Below are positions 11,586 through 23,345 of a DNA stretch of 64,000 nucleotides, piece by piece. The translations under genes and the position numbers were made by a program. Under the pieces are notes generated by a model. That model was given only the letters and a program-made list of their open reading frames with translations. It searched no databases and was not told the DNA's origin. Where the stretch lies: assembly GCA_021018815.1 (NCBI GenBank), contig JAITYX010000034.1:5041001-5105000 (forward strand), in the 5' to 3' direction. This stretch comes from Talinum fruticosum (lineage: Eukaryota; Streptophyta; Magnoliopsida; Caryophyllales; Talinaceae). The first letter of the stretch is position 1, and the number at the start of each line of letters is the position of its first letter.

Positions 11586-13071
11586 TGAAGACTCGGATTC
11601 GAAACTAGATCATTCCGAGTACTATCAAAGACTCAGGTACAAACCTCATCCCTCCTAAGTTTTGATTACAAGTCATTCTAGGTATTATAGAAACTCTTGT
11701 TTAAGTTTTCATTCGATTCTAACTAACTCGTAACACACATTCTTGTCTATCCTCTTACATTGATGTTTCGATTCATTTAGACATCACTCGGATTTATTGC
11801 ATGTTCAAATAATCTCTCTAACACTTCTTATCCGAGTTCGATCTGCATATTCTAAAGTAAAGTGAATTATAGTGTTAATTCATCTTTTTATATTAGCATG
11901 TTTGTTTGAGAATTATTTGTCTAGATCAAGTACGTATACTCGATGTTTTCACTCTTATAACTTGATCTCTCTTAAGATTGACTCGATGGGATTTGGGTAT
12001 AATGAATATTAGACTCGGAAAATTCAACTCTTCTAGGCTCGAGATAATTATGCACATAATTATCTTCATTAAATTATTATCTCGTGCCTAATCTTAAACT
12101 AAAGTATTTTATACTTTAAGAACCAAAATGATTTACTTTTGTAGGTTATCCAAACAAGGTTATCTCATTTTTTGAATTACAAAAGTAACCGACTTCAAGC
12201 TCGTCAATCACCAGCAGCAAAGGCTTTTCTACTTCGAATAAGGCTCGGATGTTGTGTCGGGGTTTTTGTTTCCAAAATTGGAAAACTTCAATGCTAAGCT
12301 TAACGGTGGTTTCCACCTTACTTTTCCGACATCACCAGCTGATTGGAGCACTTTTAGGAGCTAAGAGCCGTTGCACAATGTCAACATCTCAACGGATCTT
12401 TTCCGAGCAACTCAAAAGAACCGTTACAATGGTCACAAAGGACTTCGTTCGGAAATTAGTCACAACGGCTAATCCGCTTGGTCATCTATAAATAGAAGCC
12501 AACTCTCATGACTTGAAGATTGCTAGAACTATTATTAAAACACATTACTCAAGAAAAAGTCATTGTATTCATATTCAATATTCCATTTACAACTCCCAAC
12601 TTGTAATTCATACTTTCCGAGTTGTAAAGTCTTGTAATCGGTTACATACCTCTCTTACGTTCGAGTAAGATCCCTTGATTTAGTCTGTAAAGGTTAACTC
12701 AGCTTAATAGTCCCTTGCTGTAAAGGTTACCCGAGTTAGGGGTTACTAGATCGAGAAGGGAATTTTTGAGTCTAGGAAAACTCGTAAAGAATTGTTTAAG
12801 GGTACAATTCTGGTTGAGTTAGTCTCGCTGTATTTTGTGGATTCAAAATAGTGGATTTGACTTGGTGCTTGGACTAGCACTGTCTCGTGGTTTTCTGCCC
12901 CAGGAAGGTTTCCACATATCTCCGAGTTTATAATTTTCTGAGTCCAATCTAGACTCGGATGATCCGGTTCATTCTTTTCAAAGCTTAAATCTTCCAAGTT
13001 TAATAAAATTTCCTCATCACCCTATTCACCCCCTCCAGGGTGACTAAGACTCTCCAAGATTAAAAAATTCA
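11586..13071 (+). repeat. Element A 3' LTR
   Basis: It starts TGAAGACTCGGATTCG after the polypurine tract and ends AAAAATTCA, for 1486 bp. AACGG boxes and a TATA box (CTATAAATAG, 12486-12495) mark the promoter. The shared end sequence CACCCTATTCACCCCCTC (near 13016-13035) occurs in all Sirevirus LTRs of this window. Only one LTR of A is visible. Confidence 0.8.
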
Positions 13072-14101
13072 CCTTTGAGTGCTACTTGATCCAGAGAATA
13101 TGAGCATAGCAAGCTCTAGCTGCAATGTACTCATCCTTAACAGATTGATAAAGTAATTGAGTTCTGTTTCTTTAAGTGTCGGGAGATGAGGGATTGACCC
13201 AGTAAATTGACATGCTCCTGATATGCTCTTTCTATCAACCTTGTAACCAGCATATTCAGTATATGAGTATCCAAGTGAGAGTCGGTTTTGAGTCTTTTGA
13301 AAACCATAGCCCAAGATTCCGAGTTCCTGCAAGATATCTAAAAATTTTGTTCACTCGTAGTGAGATGTGATTCTTTTGGATTAGCTTGAAATCTTGCACA
13401 AAAGTAGACATTGAACATGATATCTATCCTACTAGATGTGAAATAAAGTAGAGATCCAATCATACCTCTGTAGCATTTCGATTTACAGCTTTACCTTTCT
13501 CATCCGAGTCCAGCTTCAAACTCGCTACTCATAGGTGTTGCTGCATGCTTCACATCTTGTAGCTTGTATACTTGATGGACATAGATGCTATTCTTATCTT
13601 GTTTAATTTGCAGACCAAGAAAGAAATTGAGTTTTCCCATCATACTCATTTAGAACTCTTGTCTCATCAACTCCGAAAACTCTTGGCATAGAGTTTCATT
13701 AGTACCTCTAAAAATGATATCATCAACATAAATTTGAATGATAAGAAAATCATTCCCTTGGTTTTATAAAAAGAGTTTTGTTAATCTAACCTCTTTTAAA
13801 ATCATTTTCAACTAAGAAACTACTTAGTCTTTCATACCAAGCTCGAGAGCTTGTTTAAGACCGTATAAAGCCTTTTGCAATTTGAAAACATGATTTGGAA
13901 ATTTTGAGTTTTCAAATCCAAGGGGTTCCTCAACATAAACTTCTTCTTGGATAAAACCATTGAGAAAAGCATATTTGACATCCATTTGATAAAGCTTGAT
14001 GTTCATGCTAGATGCAAATGCTAACAGAATTTTGAATGCCTCAATCCTAGCAACAAGTGCAAAGGTTTTCTCACAATTAATTCCTTCCTCTTAGTTATAC
14101 C
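13072..14101 (-). pseudogene. Element C pol, downstream part: copia RT and RNase H
   Basis: Read on the minus strand from 14101 to 13072. It has copia RT ([17 protein letters not shown], then YVEEPLGFENSKFPNHVF and [11 protein letters not shown], at 14006-13824), the region of the IYVDDIIF motif near 13730, then RNase H (DRKSISGACQFTGS near 13200, followed by an LQLELAMLIF stretch). Stops and frameshifts break it. The upstream half continues at 24877 beyond element B: the codons around the ATACC duplication join RT sequence on both sides. Element A cuts the downstream end at 13071. Confidence 0.85.
14097..14101. repeat. Target-site duplication ATACC, left copy (element B)
   Basis: ATACC lies directly before TGAAGAC and recurs at 24877-24881 after the 3' LTR. 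Confidence 0.9.
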
Positions 14102-15634
14102 TGAAGACTCGGACACTGCTCTATATATTTCGAGTCATGCAAAAAGAATCAGGTATAACGATGTCATTCATATAGTGTTTTGATTCCAAGGCATTCTCTC
14201 GTGTCTTAGAAACTTACTTGAGTGAAATAGTATCTTTTCTATGCGATTCGGCCTTCACCTATCTCTTTAATCGCTTTCAGCTTAGCGACTCGTAAAACTT
14301 GTTCTTTATTCCGAGTCCACTCTCTCTCGTAATCCGACTTATGATTATTTACTCTATTGTTTGCAAAGTCAGCATTCATAGTTCTTTTCGTGCTTAGTCT
14401 ACATCAAGTGTTTCCCACTCGATATTTGTTGATAGAACTTGATTCCTTGCTTAAGACTAAGTCTTATGGAATTCCGAGTATCATGGATATTAGACTCGTA
14501 AAGTTCCATTTCTTTTCCGACTCGGATAATCTGCTTGTTAATTATCATGATTATTTTTATTATCTCGTGTCTAACCTTGGACCAAAGTATTTTATACTTT
14601 GAGAACCGAAGGTGTTTTACTTTTGTAGGTTATTCAATCGAGGATATCTTTTCAAATTACAAAAGTAGCCGGCTTCGTAACATCAAATCACCAAGCAGAT
14701 ATAGCTTTTCACCATCCCCGCTCTAGTCCCGTAAGATTGTGTCGAAGCCGTCCGCTTCCATATCCGGAAAACTGGAAGGTCAAGCTTAACGATGGTTTTC
14801 ACCACACTTTTCAAGACACAACCGATGGTTTTGGGACTTCCAAGAGAGTTAAACCGTTGTTCAACGACCATATTTTCAACGGATACTTTCCGAGTGACTC
14901 GTAAAGCCCTTATCAACGGTCACAGAGGACTCTCGGTCAGCAGATGAAGATAACGGCTACTCGCCTCGGTTATCTATAAATAGAAGCCACTTCACAAGAC
15001 TTGAAGACAGCGGAACATACCGTCAATACTCCAACTTGAACAAAGTTATTGTATTTACTTTCAATCTTCAACTTACAACTCCCACTCGTAATTCATTACT
15101 TTCGAGTTGTAAGGTCTTGTACTCGCTACAAACACTTCTTACATTCTTTGTAAGGTCCCTTGACTAAGCCGTAAGGGTTAACTCAGCTTAGTTGTCCCTA
15201 GCTGTAAGGGTTATCTCAGCTAGGAAGTACTAGATCAGATAAGGGAACTTCGAGTCTAGGAAAACTTGTATAGAGTTGTCCAAGGGAGCAACTCGGGTTC
15301 CGTCAAGTTCACGGTATTTTGTGGACTCAAAATAGTGGATTTGACTTCGTGTCCGGATTGACACGGGCCGTGGTTTTCTCGCCCCAGGAGGGTTTCCACG
15401 TAAATTCTCTCGTGTTCTATTTCCGAGTTCATTCTAGACTCGGACAAAGACTCGCTGAACGTGTTTACTCCGATTCATTACATTCCGAGTCCAATTTTTA
15501 TAACCCCTTGCTTAGACTCGTAATCTGTCTTTGATTCTTCTCTCGTCAAAAGGGTGTGTGCTTTCACAAAGAATTTTTCATCACCCTATTCACCCCCTCT
15601 AGGGTGACTCGGACTCTCCCCGAGCAAACCTTCA
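14102..15634 (+). repeat. Element B 5' LTR
   Basis: It is 1533 bp, beginning TGAAGACTCGGACAC and ending AAACCTTCA. The promoter region has AACCGTTG (14852-14859), AACGG cores around 14878, 14915 and 14952, and the TATA box CTATAAATAG (14974-14983). It differs from the 3' LTR at only a few scattered sites. Confidence 0.95.
14974..14983 (+). promoter_or_regulatory. TATA box of the element B 5' LTR
   Basis: CTATAAATAG lies downstream of several AACGG (MYB-type) boxes in the U3 part. The same sequence is in the LTRs of A and B. The LTRs of E and the element C fragment carry it in minus orientation. Confidence 0.65.
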
Positions 15635-15636
15635 AT

Positions 15637-15648
15637 TGGTATCGAGCC
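15637..15648 (+). promoter_or_regulatory. Primer-binding site of element B (initiator tRNA-Met type)
   Basis: TGGTATCGAGCC lies two bases after the LTR. The usual plant copia site is TGGTATCAGAGCC. Element E has the same altered form (61302-61313). Confidence 0.8.
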
Positions 15649-15692
15649 TAGCCTTTCGTAAAGGATCTAACAGTCCAAAGGTTTAAAGATCG

Positions 15693-17503
15693 ATGGCTCG
15701 TAACACCGGAGAGTTCGACGAAGGTAGATCTTCCAACAGGCCACCGAAATTCAAAGGTTCAAATTTCGGTCACTGGAAGAAGCCGATGGAATGTTTCCTT
15801 ATGGATCACGACGAAGAAGTATGGGAAATCATACAACAAGGGAACTACATCCCAACGAAGACAGATGAATTCAGAATTCTTCCAAAGACAAAGGCCGAGT
15901 TCACGCTGACAGGCGTAGAAGTTCGTAAAGAACTTCAAAGCCATGAACATCCTCATGTGCGCCATAAGCTCGTAAGAATATAATCGAGTCTCTCGCCTGT
16001 GACTCTGCTAAAGAAGTGTGGGACACTCGGTCAACACCTACGAAGGTACAAGTCAGGTGAGACAAGCGAAGATCAGCCAAGCATCTTCACAAATATGAGC
16101 TTTTTAAAATGGAGCCGAAGAGAACATTACTCGGATGTTCATACGCTTCACCGAGATCACCAACAATCTCAAATCTTTGGGAAAGAAAATCTCCCATGAA
16201 GAAATGTGCCGGAAAATTCTCGAAGCCTACCCAAGAAACGATGGGGTCCGAAGGTAATCGCCATAGAAGAGGCTCGTAACCTCTCAATCTTGAAGCCGAC
16301 GAGCTCATAGGAAAGCTTCGACCCATGAGATACATCCGGAAGAAGAAGATGCCGAGGGTACTTCCAAAAAGAACATCGCTCTTAAAGCCTCAAAATCCAA
16401 AGAAGCAAGTCCAAGCTCCTCCGACTCGAAGATGATCCCATGGCACTCATTGCAAGAGGCTTCAAGAGAATGATGAAGCACAAAAGATGGGATAAAAGGC
16501 CAAAAGAAGAATTCTACAAAAAGGACAAGAGAGACAGAAAAGGTAAGTTTTCTTCACCCACAAAGTTATCCTTGTCTAAAAATTCTGGATGTTTTGAATG
16601 TGGCAGCAAAGACCACATAGTCAAGGACTGTCCAAAACGAAGAAGGGACAGGAAGAAGAAAAAGGCCATGATGGCAACGTGGAGTGATGAGGATTCATCT
16701 CGAAGAGGACGAAGACTCGGATGACTCAAAGTGTCCGATGGCGATCACCGACTCGAAACCGAAAAGGAGTCGACTCGGATACGTACTCGCACAATGAGGA
16801 AACCGATCCTCAAGAGGTAATAAACTATTTCCTCAAATTCTCCAAAGTTGATTTAGCTAAATACATCTTTACTATGGAAGAAAAGTCCAATTCCGATTCT
16901 TCTCATTTCAAGGAACAACTTGAGTCAATCACTTCGAGAGCACCTTTTAAAAATGAATTGGAAAACCGAGATCGACACTCGGAGAACTCAAGACAAGTGC
17001 TCATACTAATGAGACCGAGTCCGAGTTACTCGAAAAGAAAATGAGCAACTGAAACAGAAGCTCATTGAGTCTCAAGATCTGGTTTTGAAGTTTTCTCAAG
17101 GACAGAAGAACCTTGATATGCTCTTAGGATCACAATGTGTCTCATTTCGAAAAGAAGGTCTTGGTTTCAACAAAGAGGAAGAATCTAATTCTTACTCGGA
17201 ATTGTTCAAAAAGGATTCCGTAACTCGTTAAGATCAAGAAGGCTGAGCATGGTCCCATTCATAAAAATGAAAGGAGGACTAAACCTGCACCTATCTACAA
17301 AAAGAAACCATTTTCTCCTGTTTCAAAAGGAAAGGTTTTTAAAAGGAAAGAGACACAGACTCGGTTCTCCGAAAAGAAGAAGACTCGGAATCGGACTAAA
17401 CCCAAAGTCATTCAAATCTGGGTTCCGAAGCACCTTCTTCCTCGTAAAAGGACCACAAGTAAGGAATGTTACTGGGTTCGTTAGAGGAAGTGAGAAGGGT
17501 TAG
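15693..17503 (+). pseudogene. gag: Element B gag (capsid and CCHC nucleocapsid), frameshifted
   Basis: ATG 15693 is the first start after the primer-binding site and is shared with element E. The N-terminal part (RPPKFKGSNFGHWKKPMECF, then EVWEIIQQG) is the copia gag type. The frame shifts several times between 15983 and 16440. A zinc knuckle follows at about 16590-16632: CFECGSKDHIVKDC, with the exact CX2CX4HX4C spacing. A long lysine- and serine-rich linker follows. The last frame ends GSEKG with TAG at 17501-17503, and pol continues in the same frame directly after it. The protein packages the element RNA in virus-like particles. Breaks may be partly sequence errors. Confidence 0.85.
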
Positions 17504-17526
17504 ATTTTCTCTGTTTTGCAGGTCAC
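17501..17526 (+). promoter_or_regulatory. Gag-pol boundary: single in-frame UAG with an acceptor-like tract
   Basis: TAG (17501-17503) is followed in the same frame by ATT TTC TCT GTT TTG CAG and then the protease. The pyrimidine run ending in TTTTGCAG looks like a 3' splice site. Element E has the same stop in the same place (59449-59451), while element C has TAA. Confidence 0.5.
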
Positions 17527-18000
17527 TCAGAAAAGATCAAAAGGACACTGGTACCTGGACAGCGGATGTTCTCGACATATGTCAGGTGACCAAGGACTCT
17601 TTTCCGAGCTGGAGTCATATAAAGGAGGAAAGGTGACCTTTGGTGATGACAAGCAAGGGCAAGATAGTGGGCATTGGGAAGATTGGTAATGGAAACAATC
17701 TGGTGAGCCCAGTCTACCTGGTCAAAGGACTAAAGTACAACCTACTTAGCATCTCCCAGCTTTGTGACAAAGGTCAAGAGGTAAGATTCACTCAATCCAA
17801 GTGCTACATCACGGATGAGACCACCAAAGAGGTAAAGCTCTCAGGTAAGAGATCAGGTAATACCTACATCATCCCTCTTTCCGACCCAAGTCAGAACTTA
17901 TCATGTTTAAAAGCATATCTTCAAGATGATTCTTGGATTTGGCATCGTAGATTAGGTCATATTAGCATGCATACTATCAAAAAGCTTGCATCTCTTGGTC
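17504..18000 (+). pseudogene. Element B pol: aspartic protease and GAG-pre-integrase region
   Basis: WYLDSGCSRHMSGD (active-site DSG at 17558-17566) is the copia protease signature. It is followed by GKIVGIGKIGNGN and YNLLSISQLCDKG (17640-17790). The GAG-pre-integrase zinc domain begins WHRRLGHISMHTIKKLASLGL (17938-18000), giving the two histidines; its cysteines (CGACTKGK) are at about 18045-18070 in a shifted frame. The protease processes the polyprotein; the zinc domain is the N-terminal part of integrase. Confidence 0.88.
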
Positions 18001-18800
18001 TCGGTTAGAGGATTACCTAACCGTGCTTTTGAGAAGGATAAAGTATGTGGAGCATGCACCAAAGGGAAACAAGTCAGATCTTCATTCAAATCTCTGAAGA
18101 CAGTTTCCACATCCAACGTGCTTGAATTACTACACATGGACTTATGTGGTGAAATCCCCGTAAAGAGTCTCGGAGGTAAATCTTACATACTTGTTATTAT
18201 TGATGATTTTTCAAGATTTACCTGGGTGTGTTTTCTGAAGCATAAGAATGAGGCCTTCAAGGAGTTCAGCAAGCTCTGTAGAAAGATTCAAGTTGAGTCT
18301 CGGACTCGGATTCAAAAGATTCGAACCGACCATGGAAGGGAGTTCGACTACTCGGAATTCTCGGAGTTTTGTGACAAGAATGGAATTTCTCACAACTTCT
18401 CAAGCACCTGTAACTCCTCAACAGAATGGAGTAGTTGAGAGAAAGAACAGAACCCTTGAAGAAATAGCAAGGACGATGATGATTGAACACAACTTGCCTT
18501 ACTATTATCAGGCGAGGCAAGTAAACACAACCAACTACACTCTCAATCGATGCCTCATCGGACCCATTCTGAAGAAAACACCTTATGAGCTCTACAAAGG
18601 AAGGAAGCCAAATATTTCCTATTTTAGATCTTTCGGATGTAAGTGCTTTGTCCACAACAACGGTAAGGATCATCTGACCAAGTTTGATGCTCGGTCGACG
18701 AAGGAATTTTTCTAGGTTACTCTTCTCATAGCAAAGCTTATCGTATATTCAACAAGAGAACTAACAAAGTGGAAGAAAGTATCCACGTAGTGTTTGATGA
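17986..18800 (+). pseudogene. Element B pol: integrase catalytic core
   Basis: The D,D-35-E residues are visible. The first Asp is in VIIDDFSRFTWVCF (about 18195-18235), the second in IRTDHGREFDYS (about 18315-18350), and the Glu in VVERKNRTLEEIART (about 18430-18475). LLHMDLCGEIPVKS precedes the first Asp. Downstream, PYELYKGRKPNISYFRSFGCKCFVHN (18580-18657) is the typical copia C-terminal core. One frame change falls near 18400, between the second Asp and the Glu. The enzyme inserts the cDNA. All three catalytic residues are present, unlike in element E. Confidence 0.88.
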
Positions 18801-19014
18801 GCTTGAACAGGGAAAACCAAGTGAATCTTCATACTCGGAACCGAAGCTCGAAAGGATGATGACGAAGATGAGTCTATAAAGACTCGAAGGAGACCACTCG
18901 TAACGAGGAAGCTCGTAATGAGACAACTCCGGAGGTCGCTCCGAACGAGCAAGTCAATGAAGAGGATCACACGGAACAAGCTTCGAAGATCAAGCAATTC
19001 AACCATCAAACCTG

Positions 19015-20615
19015 GTGAATCAAAGAACTGGTAAAGCATTCAAATTTACTTCCAGGCATCCCCAAGAAAACATTATTTCGACATCAACAAGTGGAGTAAG
19101 AACTCGCTCTTCTCTTCATAATCTATGTGCATTCACCGCATTCATTTCTCTGACCGAACCCAAAAATGCACTAGAGGCCCTTAATGAACCCGAATGGGTA
19201 GAGGCCATGCAAGAAGAGCTAAATCAATTCGAGAGAAACCAAGTCCGGACTCGACCAACCGACCTTCCGACCACCCAGCTTATAGGAACCAAATGGGTTT
19301 TCAAAAACAAACTGGATGAGGGTGGAATAGTTGTCGAAACAAGGCTAGACTTGTAGCTCAGGGTTACAATCAAGAAGAAGGAATTGATTGTGGGGAAACC
19401 TTTGCACCAGTAGCTAGAATTGAAGCCATTAGAATATCTGTTGGCATTTGCATCCTGCATGCATATTAAATTATATCAAATGGATGTTAAGTGTGCCTTT
19501 CTCAATGGTTTTATTGAAGAAGAGGTCTATGTCGAGCAGCCTCCCGGTTTTGAAAACTCAGAATTTCCAAATCATGTTTTCAAACTTCAAAAGGCTCTCT
19601 ATGGTCTTAAACAAGCCCCTAGAGCTTGGTATGAAAGACTCGAGCAGCCTTCCCGGTTCAAAATGATTTCAAAAGAGGTCAGATCGACAAGACTCTATTC
19701 ATAAAGACCAAAGGGAAAGATTTTCTCATTGTTCAAATATATGTTGATGATATTATTTTCGGTGCTACTAATGAATTTCGTGCCGAGAATTTTCTCGAGT
19801 TGATGAGCCAAGAGTTCCAAATGAGCATGATGGGAGAACTCAATTTCTTCCTTGGGCTGCAAATCAAACAAAACAAAGATGGAATCTTTGTCCATCAATC
19901 AAAGTACACCAAGGAACCGCCGAAGAAATACAAACTTCAAGATGCAAAGCACGCATCTACTCCTATGAGCAAGCAAGATAAAACTTGACTCGGATGAGAC
20001 AGGTAAAGCAAGAGATCGAAACTCTATCGAGGTATGATTGGATCTCTGCTATATCTTACTTCGAGCAGCACTGTACATAATGTTCAGTGTTTGCTTATGT
20101 GCACGATTTCAAGCTAATCCAAAAGAATCACATCTCACTCGCGGTGAAGAGAATATTCAGATATCTTGCAGGCACTCGTAATCTAGGACTCGTGGTACTC
20201 TGGAGACTCGTAACCGAGTCCGACCGGGTACTCGCACGCAGTACTACGCAGGATACAAAGTAGATCGAAAGAGCACATCCGGAGCTTGCCGCTTCGGGTC
20301 AATCCCTAATATCCCGGCACTCAAAGAAGCAAAACTCAGTAGCTCTATCAACCGCGTAAGCTGAATATATTGCCGCCGGAGCTTGTTGCGCTCGCATTCT
20401 CTCGGATAAAACAACACTTGAAGGATCTCGGTTTATCTCTCAACTCAGTCCCAATCAAGTGTGACAATCAAAGCGCACCAGCATCACTGAGAATCCCGTT
20501 CAAGCACTCAAAAACAAAGCATATTGAAGTCGGTATCATTTTTTACGCGATCACTCGGAAAAGGGTGATATTTTACTTGAATTCATTCCGACTAATCTTC
20601 AATTAGCTGATATCT
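19015..20615 (+). pseudogene. Element B pol: reverse transcriptase and RNase H
   Basis: Linker sequence (NQRTGKAFKFTSRHPQE) is followed by [37 protein letters not shown], then [16 protein letters not shown] and [17 protein letters not shown] (19420-19640), the catalytic [13 protein letters not shown] (19737-19775) and [19 protein letters not shown] (19805-19865). RNase H follows (RIFRYLAGT, RKSTSGAC, IKQHLKDLGL and IKCDNQS) up to about 20610. Frame changes lie near 19340, 19650, 19780 and 20000 and in RNase H, several at CTG/CTCG-type sites. The enzyme copies the RNA genome to DNA. Confidence 0.9.
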
Positions 20616-20957
20616 TTACTAAGCCACTTGGTGAAGATCAATTCTGCTTTTATTCGAATGAGCTTGGCATGTTAAATGCTTAGTTTCGTGTTATGATTCT
20701 TGCATTTTTCTCGTGCTATGTGCTTTAGTTGTCAATAACCATTGGTTCAGTTGATCATGTGATACTGGGCCGATAGTTATTTCGTGTTTCGAGTCACTCG
20801 AAACTTTTCCGAGTCAAACTCGGACGTAGAGAAAAATTTGGACATCAAATTTTCTCGAAGCTATCTCTAGAACAGTGGAGAGTTTCGGATTATATTTTCA
20901 AACTCTTTTTCTCTCTCTTTCTCGAGCGCTGCGATCAGATCTTAACCGTAGATTTCA

Positions 20958-21081
20958 AACCGTTGTTATCTCAACCGTTGAAACGTAACTGTCACACCGG
21001 GCATTAATGATCGATGGACGGGTAAGACGGAACGGAGTTACTTAATGGATAGTGAACGGGCGCGCGTATTCTCTATAAATA
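20958..21081 (+). promoter_or_regulatory. Putative internal promoter of element B before the env-like ORF
   Basis: AACCGTTG occurs at 20958-20965 and 20973-20980, then CTATAAATA at 21073-21081. The env-like ATG is at 21319. Elements A and E show the same order. The function is inferred. Confidence 0.4.
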
Positions 21082-21318
21082 ACGTCTATTCATCTTCCTC
21101 TCGGTATTCTCAAACTCCTTCCCTCTCAAACGAAAACCCTCTTGCGGAAAGTTGTCTACGTGAACAAGTGTTTCCTTGATCGTCTGCAAGTGTTGAAGAA
21201 GCTCTCTCTCTCTCTCGTAAGTTTTCGATCGCTCTCTTCTCATTTTCGTTTTTCTTCTCTTCTACACCTCCTTCTCTTTCCTCTTCTCTCGAAAAGTTTC
21301 ATCTTTTCATCTCTCAAA

Positions 21319-23077
21319 ATGCCTAAAAGAGGAAACCACCCCGACTTTCAGTGTTTCTTCATCCTCAAAGAAACCTCGCTCCAACAAGCCGTAAAGCTCA
21401 ACCCCCTCTAAACCCATTGTCACCCAAAGATCTTGCGCTGGACGACAAGTTCTTCCCAACAACCAAATTCTCCTGGTTGTCCCATATTCAAACCACCGGA
21501 GTCTACCATTTCTTGTGTTTCAGCGAGTTCATCTATCCCGAACTCGTTTCGAGTTCTATACTCACCTCTCTCACTCTGAAAATGTTCTAACCTCAAGGGT
21601 TCGTAACATTACCGTTCGTATCAACACCTCTCTCCTTCACAGCATCGTTCAAAGTTTCTTCTCTCTTCTTGAACAGCAACCCTATCCCCTTCATCGAAGT
21701 CGCCGACGACTTCTTTGAAAAGTACGCCAAAGAATTCCCCGGGTCCAGAAAGAACTTTTTCGTGACTCGCTTGAAGTCGAAGCCAGGCTTCGTGTTTCCT
21801 GCCGATGAGAACCTTCTTCTCACAAGCATTCTAGCAAGGAGAACCCCAACTCCAAGCACCTCAAAGCTCTCTTCGATATCCCGGAGGGATACGAAGTCGA
21901 CCTCTTCCCCTCCATCATTGAGCAAATGGCCGCCGTGCCACTCAACTCCAAACCAAGAAGAACACCTCCCTTCCTTTCGGTGCTCTTCTCACCCTTGTCT
22001 TCAAACAATTTCAAGTTCCTCTTCCCTCCGACCCTAACGCGGTGTCCGAGGCGGCCATTGTGGTCGGTAAAAAGGAACTCCGGGGTACGGATACCGAGAA
22101 ACTAACCCCGGTGTCCGGGTTCACAACTCGGAGCCGAGGCCTCCTTCTCCACCTCGGACTCGAAATCAACCCCTCTCCCTCTTCCCTCTTCACCTGGTGG
22201 TGCCTCCACCTCCAAGTGCTTCCAAATCTCTCTCCGCCCTCTTGTCTCCTCGTCTTCTTGGACAAGATCACCTCGGTGTCTTCCGATTTCGGAGACATGC
22301 TCGGAGGTTTCAAGTCCTGTCCTTCAGTGGTCCGACCATCAACCAAAAGACCGGTCGGTCCCAGATCCGAGAGCAGCAGCCTCTCGTTCTTGAGATGAGA
22401 GAGCTGGTTAAGGAGCAGAAGGAACTGGCCGAGCTCCTCGAGAGAGACGGTCCAAGGCGGCTCAGGACCCGGAAGACTCGGACCCATCCGAGACGTCTTC
22501 GAGCCCGAGCCCGACCTCCTCGGAGAGCGAGGAAGCCGAGGAAGCAGAGGAAGAAGCAGCAGATGCAGCGGAGGACGCCGAGGAACCCGCAGCTGAGGCA
22601 GCTCCTTCCGGCCAAGGGAAGAAGAGGCCGTGGCAGCTGCCGAGGGACAACCCGCTCCCCAAGTTCAAGTTGTCTGTACTCAGCTCGCATGACGCAGTCC
22701 GAGTGGGTCGAAGATCTCGCTCCTCCAGCCGAGTCGCCCGGAGCAGCCCCTCCAGCCCCGAGGTCCCAAGGGAAGAACCCTCGATCCACTTTCTCCGGGT
22801 CGCCCACTCGGAGCCGAGCCCCCGCGAATTGTTCCGGTTCTCCCTTCGCCGCGCTCAAGCACATCGTCAAGGTCTTATCAGCGCCGGCGCACCTCCGCCT
22901 CCACTCGAAATCCCCTCCCTCCTAGTTGGAGCCATGCACCGAGTCACGATTCCTCGTGCCTCCGAATTTCTGCTTTTCAAAATTTTATTTTGTCCGGACA
23001 ATTTCGTGTATTACTTGTACTTTTCTCCCTTCTTTTTGTTTCTTGTTTTTGTTGAAAGGCAAGGGGGAGAAATGTAG
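21319..23077 (+). pseudogene. Element B env-like (third) ORF
   Basis: It starts at ATG 21319 (MPKRGNHPDFQ). Despite frame changes it encodes LDDKFFPTTKFSWLSHIQTT, then FIYPELV, VRINTSLLH and ADDFFEKYAKEFPG (21440-21745). A region rich in S, P, E and R follows, with an acidic, alanine-rich repeat near 22480-22600. Near the end a hydrophobic run FVYYLYFSPFFLFLVFV (about 23005-23055) could be a membrane segment, but it may lie past the true stop. The location after pol matches Sirevirus env-like ORFs. Its biological role is unknown. An identical start and domain in E (55848 downward) supports a real protein-coding past. Confidence 0.7.
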
Positions 23078-23345
23078 TCGAAACTGGTTGTCTTGTCTAG
23101 GGGAGTTCTTTCCGCCCTTGTAATATAATTTTTTTATGAACTGAATGCATTTCATTATTAATTTCTGATTTCTTTTTTTTTTTTTTCGAGTGAATGAGTT
23201 CAAGCATACTTTATTTTGCTCGATATATTGTATATTGCTCTGTTCAATATGTCTTACTTTTATTCGAACTACTCGGAATCAACCTATTTCCCTCTAACAA
23301 AGTTTCTGTTTAAGTATGGAATGCCTTTCATCAAAAAGGGGAGAT
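23061..23345 (+). promoter_or_regulatory. Element B 3' UTR with two purine tracts
   Basis: GGCAAGGGGGAGAAATG near 23058-23075 is an upstream purine tract. AAAAAGGGGAGAT ends at 23345, directly before the 3' LTR, and is the functional-type polypurine tract. Equivalent pairs exist in A (11193 and 11573) and E (around 54085 and 53772, minus strand). Confidence 0.75.

Larger units (their letters stand above)
774..13071 (+). mobile_element. Element A: Ty1/copia Sirevirus, 3' part, itself interrupted by element N
   Basis: From left to right it has the end of the integrase/RT linker, RT, RNase H, an internal promoter-like module, an env-like ORF, a polypurine tract and a 3' LTR. Element N splits the env-like ORF at 4585-10898. 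The 5' half (LTR, gag, protease, integrase) is missing or lies left of the window. It sits in the minus-strand element C: C's RNase H starts directly after A's LTR end. Pol carries many stops and frameshifts, so the copy is defective, though some breaks may be sequence errors. Confidence 0.85.

Noticed and set aside
22310..22870. Long minus-strand ORFs opposite the env-like ORF of element B (up to 186 codons)
   Set aside because: They are shadows of a GC-rich coding tract and have no recognisable domain. The plus strand has the conserved env-like sequence.
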